DNA of 32,542 nt, taken from positions 1-32,542 of the forward strand of contig CAJFPI010000037.1 of the NCBI GenBank assembly GCA_904398675.1, read 5' to 3'. The notes beneath the pieces are model-generated. The model did not search any database, was not told the DNA's origin, and was given only the letters and a program-made list of their open reading frames with translations. Below are positions 6,802 to 14,997 of the stretch, piece after piece. This DNA is from an uncultured Oscillospiraceae bacterium (GTDB lineage Bacteria; Bacillota; Clostridia; Oscillospirales; Oscillospiraceae). Position 1 is the first letter of the stretch; every line of letters begins with the position of its first letter. A program made the translations under genes and the position numbers.

Positions 6802-7569
6802 ATGGCGCTGCTTGAAGTCAGCAATCTTAAAAAGATCTACACCACCCGTTTCGGCGGCCAGCAGGTCCAGGCCCTCACCGACGTGACCTTCTCCGTGGAG
6901 GAGGGGGAGTTTATCGCCATCATGGGCGAATCCGGCTCCGGCAAGACCACCCTGCTCAACATCCTGGCCGCCCTGGATAAGCCCACCAACGGCGTTGTGA
7001 AACTGGAGGGACGGAACCTCACGGAGATCCGGGAGCGGGAGATGGCCGCCTTCCGCCGGGACAACCTGGGGTTTGTGTTCCAGGACTTCAATCTGCTGGA
7101 CACCTTCTCCATCCAGGACAACATCCTTCTGCCCCTGGTGCTCTCCGGCAAATCCCCCAGGGAGATGGAGCAGCGGCTGGCACCCCTGAGCGAAAAGCTG
7201 GGGATCCGGGACCTCCTCAAGAAATTCCCCTACGAGGTCTCCGGCGGCCAGAAGCAGCGCACCGCCATCGCCCGGGCCATGATCACCAATCCCCGCCTGA
7301 TCCTGGCCGACGAGCCCACCGGCGCCCTGGACTCCAAGGCCACCGACGAGCTTTTGACCCTCTTCGCCGCGGTGAACCGGGAGGGGCAGACCATCCTCAT
7401 GGTGACCCACTCCGTCACCGCCGCCAGCCGGTCCGGCCGGGTGCTCTTCATCAAGGATGGCCAGGTCTTCCATCAGCTCTACCGGGGGGAGGACACGGAC
7501 CGCCAGTTCTACCAGCGCATCACCGACACGCTGACGCTGCTGACAACGGGGGGTGGCAGCCGTGGCTAA
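6802..7569 (+). CDS. BceA-like ABC transporter ATP-binding protein
   Basis: A 255-aa ATPase of the MacB/BceA group. Walker A 'GESGSGKTT' (42-50), Q-loop 'FVFQDFNLLDTFSIQDN', signature 'VSGGQKQRTAIARA' (146-159), Walker B 'LILADEPTGALD' (167-178) and H-loop 'MVTHS' are all intact. It drives the FtsX-like permease encoded next. Such pairs protect against lipid-II-cycle antibiotics such as bacitracin and lantibiotics, and at the same time activate the kinase. A strong AAGGAGG site lies seven bases before ATG. The gene overlaps the permease gene. The specific substrate cannot be read from the sequence. Confidence 0.93.
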   Translation: MALLEVSNLKKIYTTRFGGQQVQALTDVTFSVEEGEFIAIMGESGSGKTTLLNILAALDKPTNGVVKLEGRNLTEIREREMAAFRRDNLGFVFQDFNLLDTFSIQDNILLPLVLSGKSPREMEQRLAPLSEKLGIRDLLKKFPYEVSGGQKQRTAIARAMITNPRLILADEPTGALDSKATDELLTLFAAVNREGQTILMVTHSVTAASRSGRVLFIKDGQVFHQLYRGEDTDRQFYQRITDTLTLLTTGGGSRG

Positions 7570-9595
7570 GTCCTTTTTCCCCAAGCTGGCTGCCCAGAGC
7601 ATACTGCTCAACCGCCGGTTCTACTTCCCCTATCTTCTTACCATCATCGGTACGGTGGCCGGATTCTACAACATTGACGCCATTGCCACCGACCCGGGCA
7701 TGGCCGACATGCCGAGAGCCGTCTATGTCATGACCTTCGCCTTTATCGGCGTGTATATCACCGGCCTTTTCGCCCTGCTCTTTCTCTTCTACACCAACAG
7801 CTTTCTCATGAAACGTCGGACGCGGGAGCTGGGGCTCTACAACATCCTGGGCATGGGGAAACGGCACATCGCCCTTCTCCTCATCTGGGAGAGCGTCTAC
7901 ACCGCCCTCATCGGCATCGGCGGGGGGCTATGCGCCGGGATCCTGCTCTACAAGCTGGTGACCCTGGCCCTCTACCGGATTTTGCATCTGGACGTCCCCT
8001 TCGGCTTTACCATCCAGCCACAGGCCGTGTTCACCACTCTGGTCCTCTTTGGGGTCATCCTTCTTTTGACGCTGCTGCACAACCTGCGGCGCATCACCTT
8101 TGCAAACCCCATCGCCCTTCTCCACGGGGAAAACATGGGGGAGCGGGAGCCGAAGACCCGGTGGATCCTGACCATCCTGGGCATTGCGTCCCTGAGCGGC
8201 GGATACGCCATCGCCCTGATGACCCGGGACTCCATGGAGGCCCTGGCCTTCTACTTCCTGGCGGTGATCCTGGTGATCATCGGCACCTACTGCCTCTTCA
8301 CCGCCGTGAGCATCGCGGTGCTCAAGCTGCTGCGGAAAAACAAAAAGTTCTACTACAAGACCACCCACTTCATCGGCATCTCCGGCATGCTCTACCGCAT
8401 GAAACGAAACGCCGTGGGTCTTGCCAACATCTGCATCCTCTCCACCATGGTGCTGGTGATGCTCTCCGGGACGCTGTCGCTGTATCTGGGCATCGAGGAC
8501 GTCATCGCCCAGCAGGCTCCCTCTGACCTACTGCTGAATATCTACTACAATCCTGACGAGCAGTCCGGCCCGGACATCCCCGGTTTCCAGGAGAAGGTCC
8601 GGCAGCGGGTGGAGGAGCTGGGCCAGTCTGTCACCCGCCTGGAGGGCAACTACTCCACCGATTTCTCCGCCAGCGGCCAGGACGGGGTCTACGCCCTGGA
8701 TTACGAGGGCGCGGCCCGCTACAGCTCCCTCACCGTCTTCACCTTCCTCACCGCCCAGGACTATGCCGCCCTCACCGGCCAGGCGGTCCCCGAGCTGGCG
8801 GCGGACGAGGCGCTGGTCTACGGCATCGGCGATGACTCTCTCACCTTCACCTATCTGGGGGAGACCCAGCCCCTCTCCTTCCGCGTGCGGGAGACCCTCT
8901 CGGACTTCCCCGCCATCTCCGGCGGCAGCTACGGCAATGTGGGCCGGCCGGCCATGGTGGTGGTAAGGGATATGGACACTCTCCTGGCCATCCGGCAGAT
9001 GTACAGCGTCACCGGCTCGCTCCACTCCATCCAGTACGAGTTCCGGGTGGACCTCACCGGCACGGCGGAGGAGCAGTACCAGCTGGGGCAGTCATTCCTG
9101 GATATTGACGCCGCGGACTTCACCGGAACCGGGGAATGGGACGTCCTCCGCTGCAACAGCTATGAGAGCATCTACGCGGAAAACTACGGCCTTGCCGGAG
9201 GATTTTTGTTCCTGGGCGTCTTCCTGGGCGTCCTCTTCATGATGGCCACGGTGCTCATCATCTACTACAAGCAGATCAGCGAGGGCTATGAGGACCGGCA
9301 GCGGTTCCAAATCATGGAAAAGGTGGGGCTGGACCAGCGGGATATCCGCCGCTCCATCAACAGCCAGGTGCTGACGGTGTTCTTCCTGCCCCTTCTGGTG
9401 GCGGCGCTCCATGTAGCCTTTGACTTTCGGCTGATGCTGCAGCTGCTGCAGATCTTCTCCATCACCAACACCGCCCTCACCGCGCTGTGCTCCCTGGGCG
9501 TTCTGGCGGTCTTTATCCTGCTGTACGCAGCGGTGTTCTCCCTCACCGCGAAAATCTACTACCGCATCGTCAGCCGCCCGGCGGACGGCATCTGA
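7562..9595 (+). CDS. BceB-like FtsX-family ABC permease
   Basis: About 677 aa with the BceB layout: roughly ten helices, seven in the N-terminal half, then a large extracellular domain (about residues 310-530), and three C-terminal helices. The FtsX core segment 'RTRELGLYNILGMGKRHIALLL' is near residues 83-104. The large extracellular domain is the part thought to contact the peptide-antibiotic complex and set specificity. I chose GTG 7562 because a G-rich ribosome site (GGGGGGTGG) lies five bases upstream and the family commonly starts just before 'SFFPKLA'; GTG 7553 is the alternative. The gene overlaps the ATPase gene by 8 nt, indicating coupled synthesis. Confidence 0.9.
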   Translation: MAKSFFPKLAAQSILLNRRFYFPYLLTIIGTVAGFYNIDAIATDPGMADMPRAVYVMTFAFIGVYITGLFALLFLFYTNSFLMKRRTRELGLYNILGMGKRHIALLLIWESVYTALIGIGGGLCAGILLYKLVTLALYRILHLDVPFGFTIQPQAVFTTLVLFGVILLLTLLHNLRRITFANPIALLHGENMGEREPKTRWILTILGIASLSGGYAIALMTRDSMEALAFYFLAVILVIIGTYCLFTAVSIAVLKLLRKNKKFYYKTTHFIGISGMLYRMKRNAVGLANICILSTMVLVMLSGTLSLYLGIEDVIAQQAPSDLLLNIYYNPDEQSGPDIPGFQEKVRQRVEELGQSVTRLEGNYSTDFSASGQDGVYALDYEGAARYSSLTVFTFLTAQDYAALTGQAVPELAADEALVYGIGDDSLTFTYLGETQPLSFRVRETLSDFPAISGGSYGNVGRPAMVVVRDMDTLLAIRQMYSVTGSLHSIQYEFRVDLTGTAEEQYQLGQSFLDIDAADFTGTGEWDVLRCNSYESIYAENYGLAGGFLFLGVFLGVLFMMATVLIIYYKQISEGYEDRQRFQIMEKVGLDQRDIRRSINSQVLTVFFLPLLVAALHVAFDFRLMLQLLQIFSITNTALTALCSLGVLAVFILLYAAVFSLTAKIYYRIVSRPADGI

Positions 9596-9609
9596 AAGGA
9601 GGAACGGTT

Positions 9610-10053
9610 ATGATCCAACTGCCAAGGCTGGCCGCGGCGGCATTGCTGGCGGCAAACCTGCTCACCGCCTGCGCCGCCCCGCCGGAGCAGGCAGAGGAGA
9701 TCCCCGACGACACCTTCGCTGTCCGTCTCATCTGCGAGAGCCAGGACATCTACCGGATCTACTACTCCTGCTATCTGGACGGCGCCTACTACAGCATGGG
9801 CGGCGTGGCGGATCTGGATGGGAAGGCGCTGACGGAGGAGGCCCCCATGACGATCTACTTCCCCAAGTCCTACTTTGACGGAGCGGAGGATATCTCCACC
9901 TTCTCCATGGACTTCTCCCCCTACGGGGAAAGCGACACCTCGGAGCTGGCCACCACCGCCCGGCTTTCGATCCCGGCGGCCTATGGGACCTGCTGCACCG
10001 TGGTGTTCTCCGGGGACAGGGAGACGGGGTTCACCGCCGCGCTGCAGGAATAG
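9610..10053 (+). CDS. Small lipoprotein of unknown function, transporter operon
   Basis: A 147-aa predicted lipoprotein. It has a hydrophobic signal and lipobox LLTAC (Cys21), followed by a roughly 125-residue domain rich in Tyr, Asp and beta-prone stretches ('IYRIYYSCYLDGAYYSMGG', 'MTIYFPKSYF'). I do not recognise the family. AAAGGAGG seven bases before ATG marks the start, 14 nt after the permease stop, so it is very probably co-transcribed with the transporter. An extracytoplasmic accessory role in antibiotic capture or sensing is a guess from context only. Confidence 0.75.
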   Translation: MIQLPRLAAAALLAANLLTACAAPPEQAEEIPDDTFAVRLICESQDIYRIYYSCYLDGAYYSMGGVADLDGKALTEEAPMTIYFPKSYFDGAEDISTFSMDFSPYGESDTSELATTARLSIPAAYGTCCTVVFSGDRETGFTAALQE

Positions 10054-10068
10054 AGGAGGTGGCAAAGG

Positions 10069-10227
10069 ATGCACGGGAAAACGCTGCTGCTCGCCCTTCT
10101 CTGCCTGGGGCTGTTCCTGGCGGCCTGCGGCGCAGAGGCACCCAGAGGCGGTGTCCCGGCCGATGCGGCGGGGGTTACTGTGTCGATCGACGTGACCTCG
10201 GAGGGGATCGCGGAGGCGCTCCCCTGA
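10069..10227 (+). CDS. 52-aa lipoprotein remnant, possible truncated paralogue of the preceding gene
   Basis: ATG 10069 follows AGAGGAGG and encodes a clear signal peptide with lipobox LAAC (Cys20), a short Ala/Gly/Pro linker, then 'VTVSIDVTSEGIAEALP' and a stop. That strand resembles the start of the mature domain of the preceding lipoprotein ('FAVRLICESQDIYRIYY'), which suggests a tandem paralogue that lost its C-terminal part. Translation signals remain intact. It lies 15 nt after the previous stop, and the mobA promoter begins only 11 nt after its own stop, consistent with a deletion junction. The similarity is visual and short. Confidence 0.5.
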   Translation: MHGKTLLLALLCLGLFLAACGAEAPRGGVPADAAGVTVSIDVTSEGIAEALP

Positions 10228-10237
10228 CTGCCCGCCC

Positions 10238-10266
10238 TTGTCTCCCCGCCCTTTTCCGGGTATAAT
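10238..10266 (+). promoter_or_regulatory. Promoter of mobA
   Basis: TTGTCT (10238-10243), a 17-bp spacer and a perfect TATAAT (10261-10266), about 32 nt upstream of the mobA ATG. Confidence 0.7.
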
Positions 10267-10298
10267 GGAGAAAACAGCGGGCAAAAGGGGGCGGGTCT

Positions 10299-10907
10299 AT
10301 GGCAAGGGCGCGGGAGGCAATCAGTGCGGCCATCCTCTGGGGCGGGGGCAGTCGGCGGATGGGCCGGGACAAGGGTCTTCTTCCCTGGGGCGGCGGAACA
10401 TTTCTGACCACTCTGGCCGCAAATCTCTCCGGCGCGGAGACGCTGCTGCTGGCGGCGGGGGACCGGCGGGAGATCCCCCCGGGTCCCTGGCGGGCCGTGG
10501 CGGACCAGTTCCCCGGCTGCGGCCCTCTGGCGGGGCTCCAGGCGGCCCTGGCCGCTTGTCCCGCCCCACTCCTTTTCGCCGTGGCCTGCGACATGCCCCT
10601 GGCTGGCTTTGACGCCGCCCGGGCTTTGGCCGGGCATCTCACGGCGGGATCCCTGGCCGCGGTGCCGGTGGACGCCGCCGGCCGCCGCCATCCCCTCTGC
10701 GCCCTGTACCGGCGGGAGCTTGCCCCGCTTTTGGCGGATCTTCTTCAGGCTGGGGAGCGGCGGGTCACAGCGGCGCTGGAGCGGTTCCCGGCGGACTTTG
10801 TCCCCGCCTCCGCCCTCCCCCGGGGAGAGGACACGCTGCTGAATCTCAACACCCCCGAGGCCTATGAGGCCTTCTGCCGCCGGTTCGGCCCGGAACCCCC
10901 TAAATAG
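10299..10907 (+). CDS. mobA: Molybdenum cofactor guanylyltransferase MobA
   Basis: A 202-aa nucleotidyltransferase. The N-terminal GTP-binding loop reads 'LWGGGSRRMGRDKGLLPWGG', matching the MobA pattern LxGGxSxRMGxDK; Trp at the second position is unusual. 'PLAGLQAAL' (about 76-84) and the metal-binding 'VACDMPL' (about 95-101) follow, then 'RRHPLCALYRRE'. MobA attaches GMP to Mo-molybdopterin to make the bis-MGD cofactor that DMSO-reductase-family enzymes require. It is the only cofactor-synthesis gene here and stands convergent to such an enzyme, which supports a shared purpose. The ribosome site is AAAAGGGGG. Confidence 0.92.
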   Translation: MARAREAISAAILWGGGSRRMGRDKGLLPWGGGTFLTTLAANLSGAETLLLAAGDRREIPPGPWRAVADQFPGCGPLAGLQAALAACPAPLLFAVACDMPLAGFDAARALAGHLTAGSLAAVPVDAAGRRHPLCALYRRELAPLLADLLQAGERRVTAALERFPADFVPASALPRGEDTLLNLNTPEAYEAFCRRFGPEPPK

Positions 10908-10913
10908 AGAAAA

Positions 10914-10953
10914 AGCGTCCCGCGCCGGAGCAGCTGCTCCGGCGCGGGACGCT
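10914..10953. terminator. Bidirectional terminator between mobA and the molybdoenzyme operon
   Basis: A perfect 20-bp inverted repeat (10914-10933 and 10934-10953). On the minus strand it is followed by GCTTTTTCTC, a five-T tract, and on the plus strand by GATTGTT. It insulates two convergent transcription units. Confidence 0.85.
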
Positions 10954-10984
10954 GATTGTTAAATCCGGCAGTCTCTTTCCGGGC

Positions 10985-13807
10985 TTATGTCTGGCTGGCC
11001 GCCCTGCGGATCTCCACAAGGTTGGTGTGCTGGGGGTTGCCGCTGGTGAGCGGGGTGGCCCGGTGGCTCATGGTCAGCACGTTGATGCTGCCCCGGGTGT
11101 CCACCCCCGTCTTGTCCGGGGTGTACCACCCGCCCTCGCTGAGGGCCGCCGCCCCCTCCACGATATCCTCCGTCACCCTGGCCGGGACGCGGACAGTCCC
11201 CCGGGCGTTGAAGATCTCCACCAGTTCCCCATCCCGGATGCCCCGGGCCGCCGCGTCCGCCGGGTGCATCCATACCGCCGGGGGATCCAGGGCCTCCAGC
11301 AGGCGGTTTTGGTCGTGGATGGAGTGGCAGCGGCGCTTGGTGTGGTAGCCGATGAGCTGCAGGGGATAGGTCTCCCGCAGCGGATCCGCCACTCCCTCCT
11401 CGCAGGGGACATAGCGGGGGATGGCCGGGATCTCCTCCGGCCTTCCCATGTCGTAAAGCCGCTTGGAGAAGATCTCAATCTTTCCGGAGGGGGTGTCAAA
11501 GGGTTTTCCCGCCTCCACATTCTCCTGAAAGGCCACATAGGGCCGGTTGTTCCGGTAGACGTGGCAGCCCCTGGCGCGGAAGGTCTCAAAGTCCGGCAGC
11601 TCCGGCTCCCGCTGCCGCCCCTCCTCGTAGAGCGCCCGGATCCAGTCCGCCAGCTCCCGGCGGCCCAGGGTAAAGTCCTCCCCGTGGCCCAGATACGCCG
11701 CCATTTTCCGTATCCACTCATATTCAAACTGCGCGCCGAACACCGGCTCGATGGCCTGCTGGTTATAGAGCAGGTAGTCCGACTCCATCCAGGGCGGCAC
11801 CACATTCTCCACCTCGAAGAAGGAGACCCCCGGCAGAAGGAGGTCGGCAAACCTGGCCCCCGGCGTCATGAACAGGTCTGAGACCACCAGCAGCTCCAGC
11901 TTGTCCGGCGCCTTCAGGATGCGGACGGTGTCGTTGATATTGGAGTGCTGGTTGAGAAGGATGCCGCTGGCCAGGTTGAAGATCACCTTCACGCCTGTCT
12001 CCAGCCGCTCCACTCCCCGCAGGCCGTTGGAGGCGTTCAGGGTTTCCGGCGCGTCGATGGCCCGGGTCCACTGGAAGGTGGCGATGGAGCCGGGGTAGGG
12101 GTTCTCCTTAGGCGCAAAATAGGGGGAGAGGTGGCCGTGGCGGGTGGCATAGGCCCCGGCGGCGCCGCCGGGAACGCCCACGTTCCCGGTGAGGCAGGCC
12201 AGCATGGCGCAGCTGCGGACATTCTGCTCCCCGTTCAGCGTCCGCTGGGGGCCGAGCCCCGGCAGGAGGCAGGCCGGCTTTGTCCGTGCAAAGCGCTCCG
12301 CCAGATCCCGGATGGTCTCCGCCGGGACGCCGCAGATGGCCTCCGCCCACTCCGGCGTCTTCAAAACGCCGTCCTTTTTCCCAAAGAGGTAGCTGTGGTA
12401 GCTCTCCCCGGCGGGAACGCCCTGGGGCATATGGGCCTCGTCAAAGCCCAGACAGAACCGGTCCATAAAGGCCTGGTCCTGGAGCCCCTCGCTCCAGATC
12501 ACATAGGCCATGGCGTCCGCCAGGGCCCCGTCGGTGCCGGGGCGGATGGGGATCCACTGGTCGGCAAAGAGCTTGGCCGTGTCGCTGCGCCGGGGATCGA
12601 TGACAATGATGGGGATACCCTGCTGCTTGAGCTGCACCAGCACCTGCTGCTGGTCGCCGCCCCAGTGGGTGGAGGCGGGGTTGTGGCCCCAGAGGAGCAG
12701 GAGCTTTGTGTTCAGAAGGTCCGCCTCCGGGCTGCCGCAGACGGAGGTCCCGTAGATATAGGGCAGGGTCAGCAGGGCGCAGCCCACGCTGTAGGTGTTG
12801 TAGTAGTCCAGATACCCGCCCTCCAGGCTCAAAAGGTGCTTGACGAACCGGTCCCCCCGCACCAGGGCGCTGACGCCGGAGGCGCTGGGGACATACCGGG
12901 CGCCGGGGCCGTACTTCTCCCCCGCCCGGCGGATGCCCTCCGCCGCCATGCGGGCCGCCTCGTCCCAGGAGATGCGGCGGAACACCCCGCTCCCCCGCTC
13001 CCCGGCCCGGACCATGGGGTAGCGCAGGCGCCGGGAGGTGAGGAAGGTCTGGCGGTAGGCCCGGCCCCGGGGACAGCCGGGAAAATCCTTGCCGGGAACC
13101 GTCCGGTCCGGGGAGATGGAGAGAACGCACCCCTCCTGCACCCGGGCCAGCATCTTGCACTTGTTGCCGCAGTCGCAGAAACTGGCGAGGCTGACGGTCC
13201 GCTCCGGCTCCAGGGGGATCTCCTTCCCCCGCCGCCAGGACCAGCTGTCGAAGTCCTCCCAGCCGCCCCTTGCAAGCAGCCCTTCATCCTCCCTGCCTTC
13301 AATGGCCTCCCGCAGCAGCCGGAGCACCAGGGACGCGTCCGCCCCCTGCTCCTCCCGCTCCAGGGCCAGGGACACGGCGTGGGCGGTGTCGATGAAGAAT
13401 TTCTGCAGAAATTCCTCCGCCGCCCCCTCCAGGTCCGCCCCGCCGCCATGGAGGCGGGAGACGGCCAGATACTCCAGGAAACGGCACTGCTGGCCGATGA
13501 AGTCCGGCGGGTTTCCGTCCATCGCCGCCCAGGCGTAGCCGTATTTTTTATAATATCGTATAACCTCCAGCGTCACCTCGTTGAGGAGGATGTCCTCCCC
13601 GCCGATGCAGGCCGAGGCCCAGAGGGGGATGTAGATGTCCGCGCAGGTCCCCTTGAAGAGCTGGTCATACCGCTCCTGGGTCAGCGCGGAATCCAGCCCC
13701 GCCAGCGGGGCGGCCTCCTCCCGCCACCGGGTGAGGTCCTCAAAAAAGAGGCGCAGCAGATGCCAGCGGACATAACCGACGAGGCATTTCCTGTCCAGCA
13801 GATTCAT
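10985..13807 (-). CDS. TorD-like chaperone domain fused to a DMSO-reductase-family molybdopterin oxidoreductase
   Basis: A 940-aa fusion. Residues 1 to about 180 are helical and carry 'PPDFIGQQCRFLEYL' (100-114), resembling the TorD/DmsD/NarJ chaperone motif. From about 205 a catalytic subunit follows. It has a [4Fe-4S] site Cys211, Cys213, Cys217, Cys245; 'FRRISWDEA' (277-284); a candidate Mo-ligand Ser340 in 'YYNTYSVGC'; 'LWGHNPAST' (372-380); and a molydopterin-binding C-terminal domain (about 815-930). There is no Tat signal, so the enzyme is probably cytoplasmic. Family members reduce S- or N-oxides, oxoanions or aromatic hydroxyl groups; the substrate here is unknown. Its ATG overlaps the oxidoreductase stop by 4 nt (ATGA). 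The first Cys spacing (CxC) departs from the usual CxxC or CxxxC. Confidence 0.9.
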   Translation of the reverse strand: MNLLDRKCLVGYVRWHLLRLFFEDLTRWREEAAPLAGLDSALTQERYDQLFKGTCADIYIPLWASACIGGEDILLNEVTLEVIRYYKKYGYAWAAMDGNPPDFIGQQCRFLEYLAVSRLHGGGADLEGAAEEFLQKFFIDTAHAVSLALEREEQGADASLVLRLLREAIEGREDEGLLARGGWEDFDSWSWRRGKEIPLEPERTVSLASFCDCGNKCKMLARVQEGCVLSISPDRTVPGKDFPGCPRGRAYRQTFLTSRRLRYPMVRAGERGSGVFRRISWDEAARMAAEGIRRAGEKYGPGARYVPSASGVSALVRGDRFVKHLLSLEGGYLDYYNTYSVGCALLTLPYIYGTSVCGSPEADLLNTKLLLLWGHNPASTHWGGDQQQVLVQLKQQGIPIIVIDPRRSDTAKLFADQWIPIRPGTDGALADAMAYVIWSEGLQDQAFMDRFCLGFDEAHMPQGVPAGESYHSYLFGKKDGVLKTPEWAEAICGVPAETIRDLAERFARTKPACLLPGLGPQRTLNGEQNVRSCAMLACLTGNVGVPGGAAGAYATRHGHLSPYFAPKENPYPGSIATFQWTRAIDAPETLNASNGLRGVERLETGVKVIFNLASGILLNQHSNINDTVRILKAPDKLELLVVSDLFMTPGARFADLLLPGVSFFEVENVVPPWMESDYLLYNQQAIEPVFGAQFEYEWIRKMAAYLGHGEDFTLGRRELADWIRALYEEGRQREPELPDFETFRARGCHVYRNNRPYVAFQENVEAGKPFDTPSGKIEIFSKRLYDMGRPEEIPAIPRYVPCEEGVADPLRETYPLQLIGYHTKRRCHSIHDQNRLLEALDPPAVWMHPADAAARGIRDGELVEIFNARGTVRVPARVTEDIVEGAAALSEGGWYTPDKTGVDTRGSINVLTMSHRATPLTSGNPQHTNLVEIRRAASQT

Positions 13808-14997
13808 CCCTTCGCCCCCTTTCCCAAAATTTCCTCCTTCAGCCCGTACATGGCCGCCAGGTTCCCGATCAGCGCCGCGCCCACCAGTTTCCCGTCCCGG
13901 TAGACCTTTTTCTCATAAAAGCTGCCGCTGCGGGGGTTCACATAGAGCCGGTCCTTCCCCGCGCCGCGGGACACTTCAATGCTGTAGCTGTCGTCTCCGG
14001 CGGCGTTCTGCCCCAGGTCTCCCAGGGCAAAGAGGGCGATACGGCGGCTGTTGAGCACCAGGGACATGTCGCAGCCGGTGTAGGCCGCGCTGCCGCCGGC
14101 GGCGTTGATCCCAGCCACCCGCCCCTGTTCCATCCCCTGGGACCAGAGGGCGGCGTTGACGCCCTGGTACTGGGCGCAGTCGCCGCAGGCGAACACCGCC
14201 GGCGCGCTGGTCTCCATCCGCTCATTGACTACAATGGCCCGCTCCACGGCGATGCCCGCCTCCCGGGCCAGGGAGACATTGGCCCGGACGCCGCAGGCCA
14301 CCACCACAAAATCACAGGGAAATCTGCGGCCGTCGGCCAGGCGGACGGCGCTGACCGCCTCCGTCCCCTCCAGGGCCTCAATCTTCGCGTCGGTGTGGAT
14401 GGCAAAATCCCGCACCTGGCTCTGGAAGGCCCGGGAGGTCTCCTCGTCCAGCTGCCGGGGCATGAGATAGGGCATGGCCTCCAGCACCGTCACCTCCAGT
14501 CCGTAGCGGCACAGCTCAAAGGCGCACTCCAGCCCGATGACGCCCCCGCCGATGATGACGCACCGCCGCCCCAGAAGAGCCGCGGCCTTGATGAGGCGGA
14601 TGTCGTCCTTGGTGCGGATGGTGCAGAGGCCGGGGAGGTCCTTCCCCGCAAAGGGGGGCACAAAGTTGGAGGCCCCGGTGGCCAGGATGCACCGGCCGTA
14701 TTCGATCGTCTCTCCTCCTACCCGCACGGTCTTTGCCGCCGCATCCAGCCCCTCCACGCGGGCGCCCCGCAGCAGCGTGATCCGCTGCTCACGGTACCAC
14801 CCCTCGTCGTGGAGAGGGATGTCGCACCGGTCAAAGGAGGCCAGGGGACGCTTTGTCAGCATGGGCCGGGCGTAGGGCAGATCCCCCTCCCCGTCGGCCA
14901 GGAGGATCTCCCCCTCCCGGTCCAGCTCCCGGATGGCGGCAGCGGCGCTGACGCCGGCCACGCCGGCCCCCGCGATGACATACGCTGCTTTCCTCAC
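13804..14997 (-). CDS. FAD/NAD(P)-dependent oxidoreductase (pyridine nucleotide-disulfide class)
   Basis: A 397-aa flavoprotein. It has an N-terminal FAD-binding Rossmann motif 'GAGVAG' (10-15), 'CILATGAS' (103-110), an NAD(P)H-binding 'GGGVIGLE' (150-157) and the second FAD motif 'VFACGDCAQY' (268-277). The architecture matches NirB/NorW/rubredoxin-reductase-like proteins, which pass electrons from NAD(P)H to an iron-sulfur partner. Its GTG start overlaps the ferredoxin stop (GTGA) and its stop overlaps the molybdoenzyme start, so all three are translationally coupled. The inferred job is to feed electrons from NAD(P)H to the ferredoxin subunit and on to the Mo site. The reverse direction is also possible. 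Confidence 0.88.
   Translation of the reverse strand: MRKAAYVIAGAGVAGVSAAAAIRELDREGEILLADGEGDLPYARPMLTKRPLASFDRCDIPLHDEGWYREQRITLLRGARVEGLDAAAKTVRVGGETIEYGRCILATGASNFVPPFAGKDLPGLCTIRTKDDIRLIKAAALLGRRCVIIGGGVIGLECAFELCRYGLEVTVLEAMPYLMPRQLDEETSRAFQSQVRDFAIHTDAKIEALEGTEAVSAVRLADGRRFPCDFVVVACGVRANVSLAREAGIAVERAIVVNERMETSAPAVFACGDCAQYQGVNAALWSQGMEQGRVAGINAAGGSAAYTGCDMSLVLNSRRIALFALGDLGQNAAGDDSYSIEVSRGAGKDRLYVNPRSGSFYEKKVYRDGKLVGAALIGNLAAMYGLKEEILGKGAKG

Noticed and set aside
11945..13903. 652-codon open frame opposite the molybdoenzyme gene
   Set aside because: Composition is that of an antisense shadow (Gly/Ala/Pro/His-rich) and it overlaps a gene with clear motifs.
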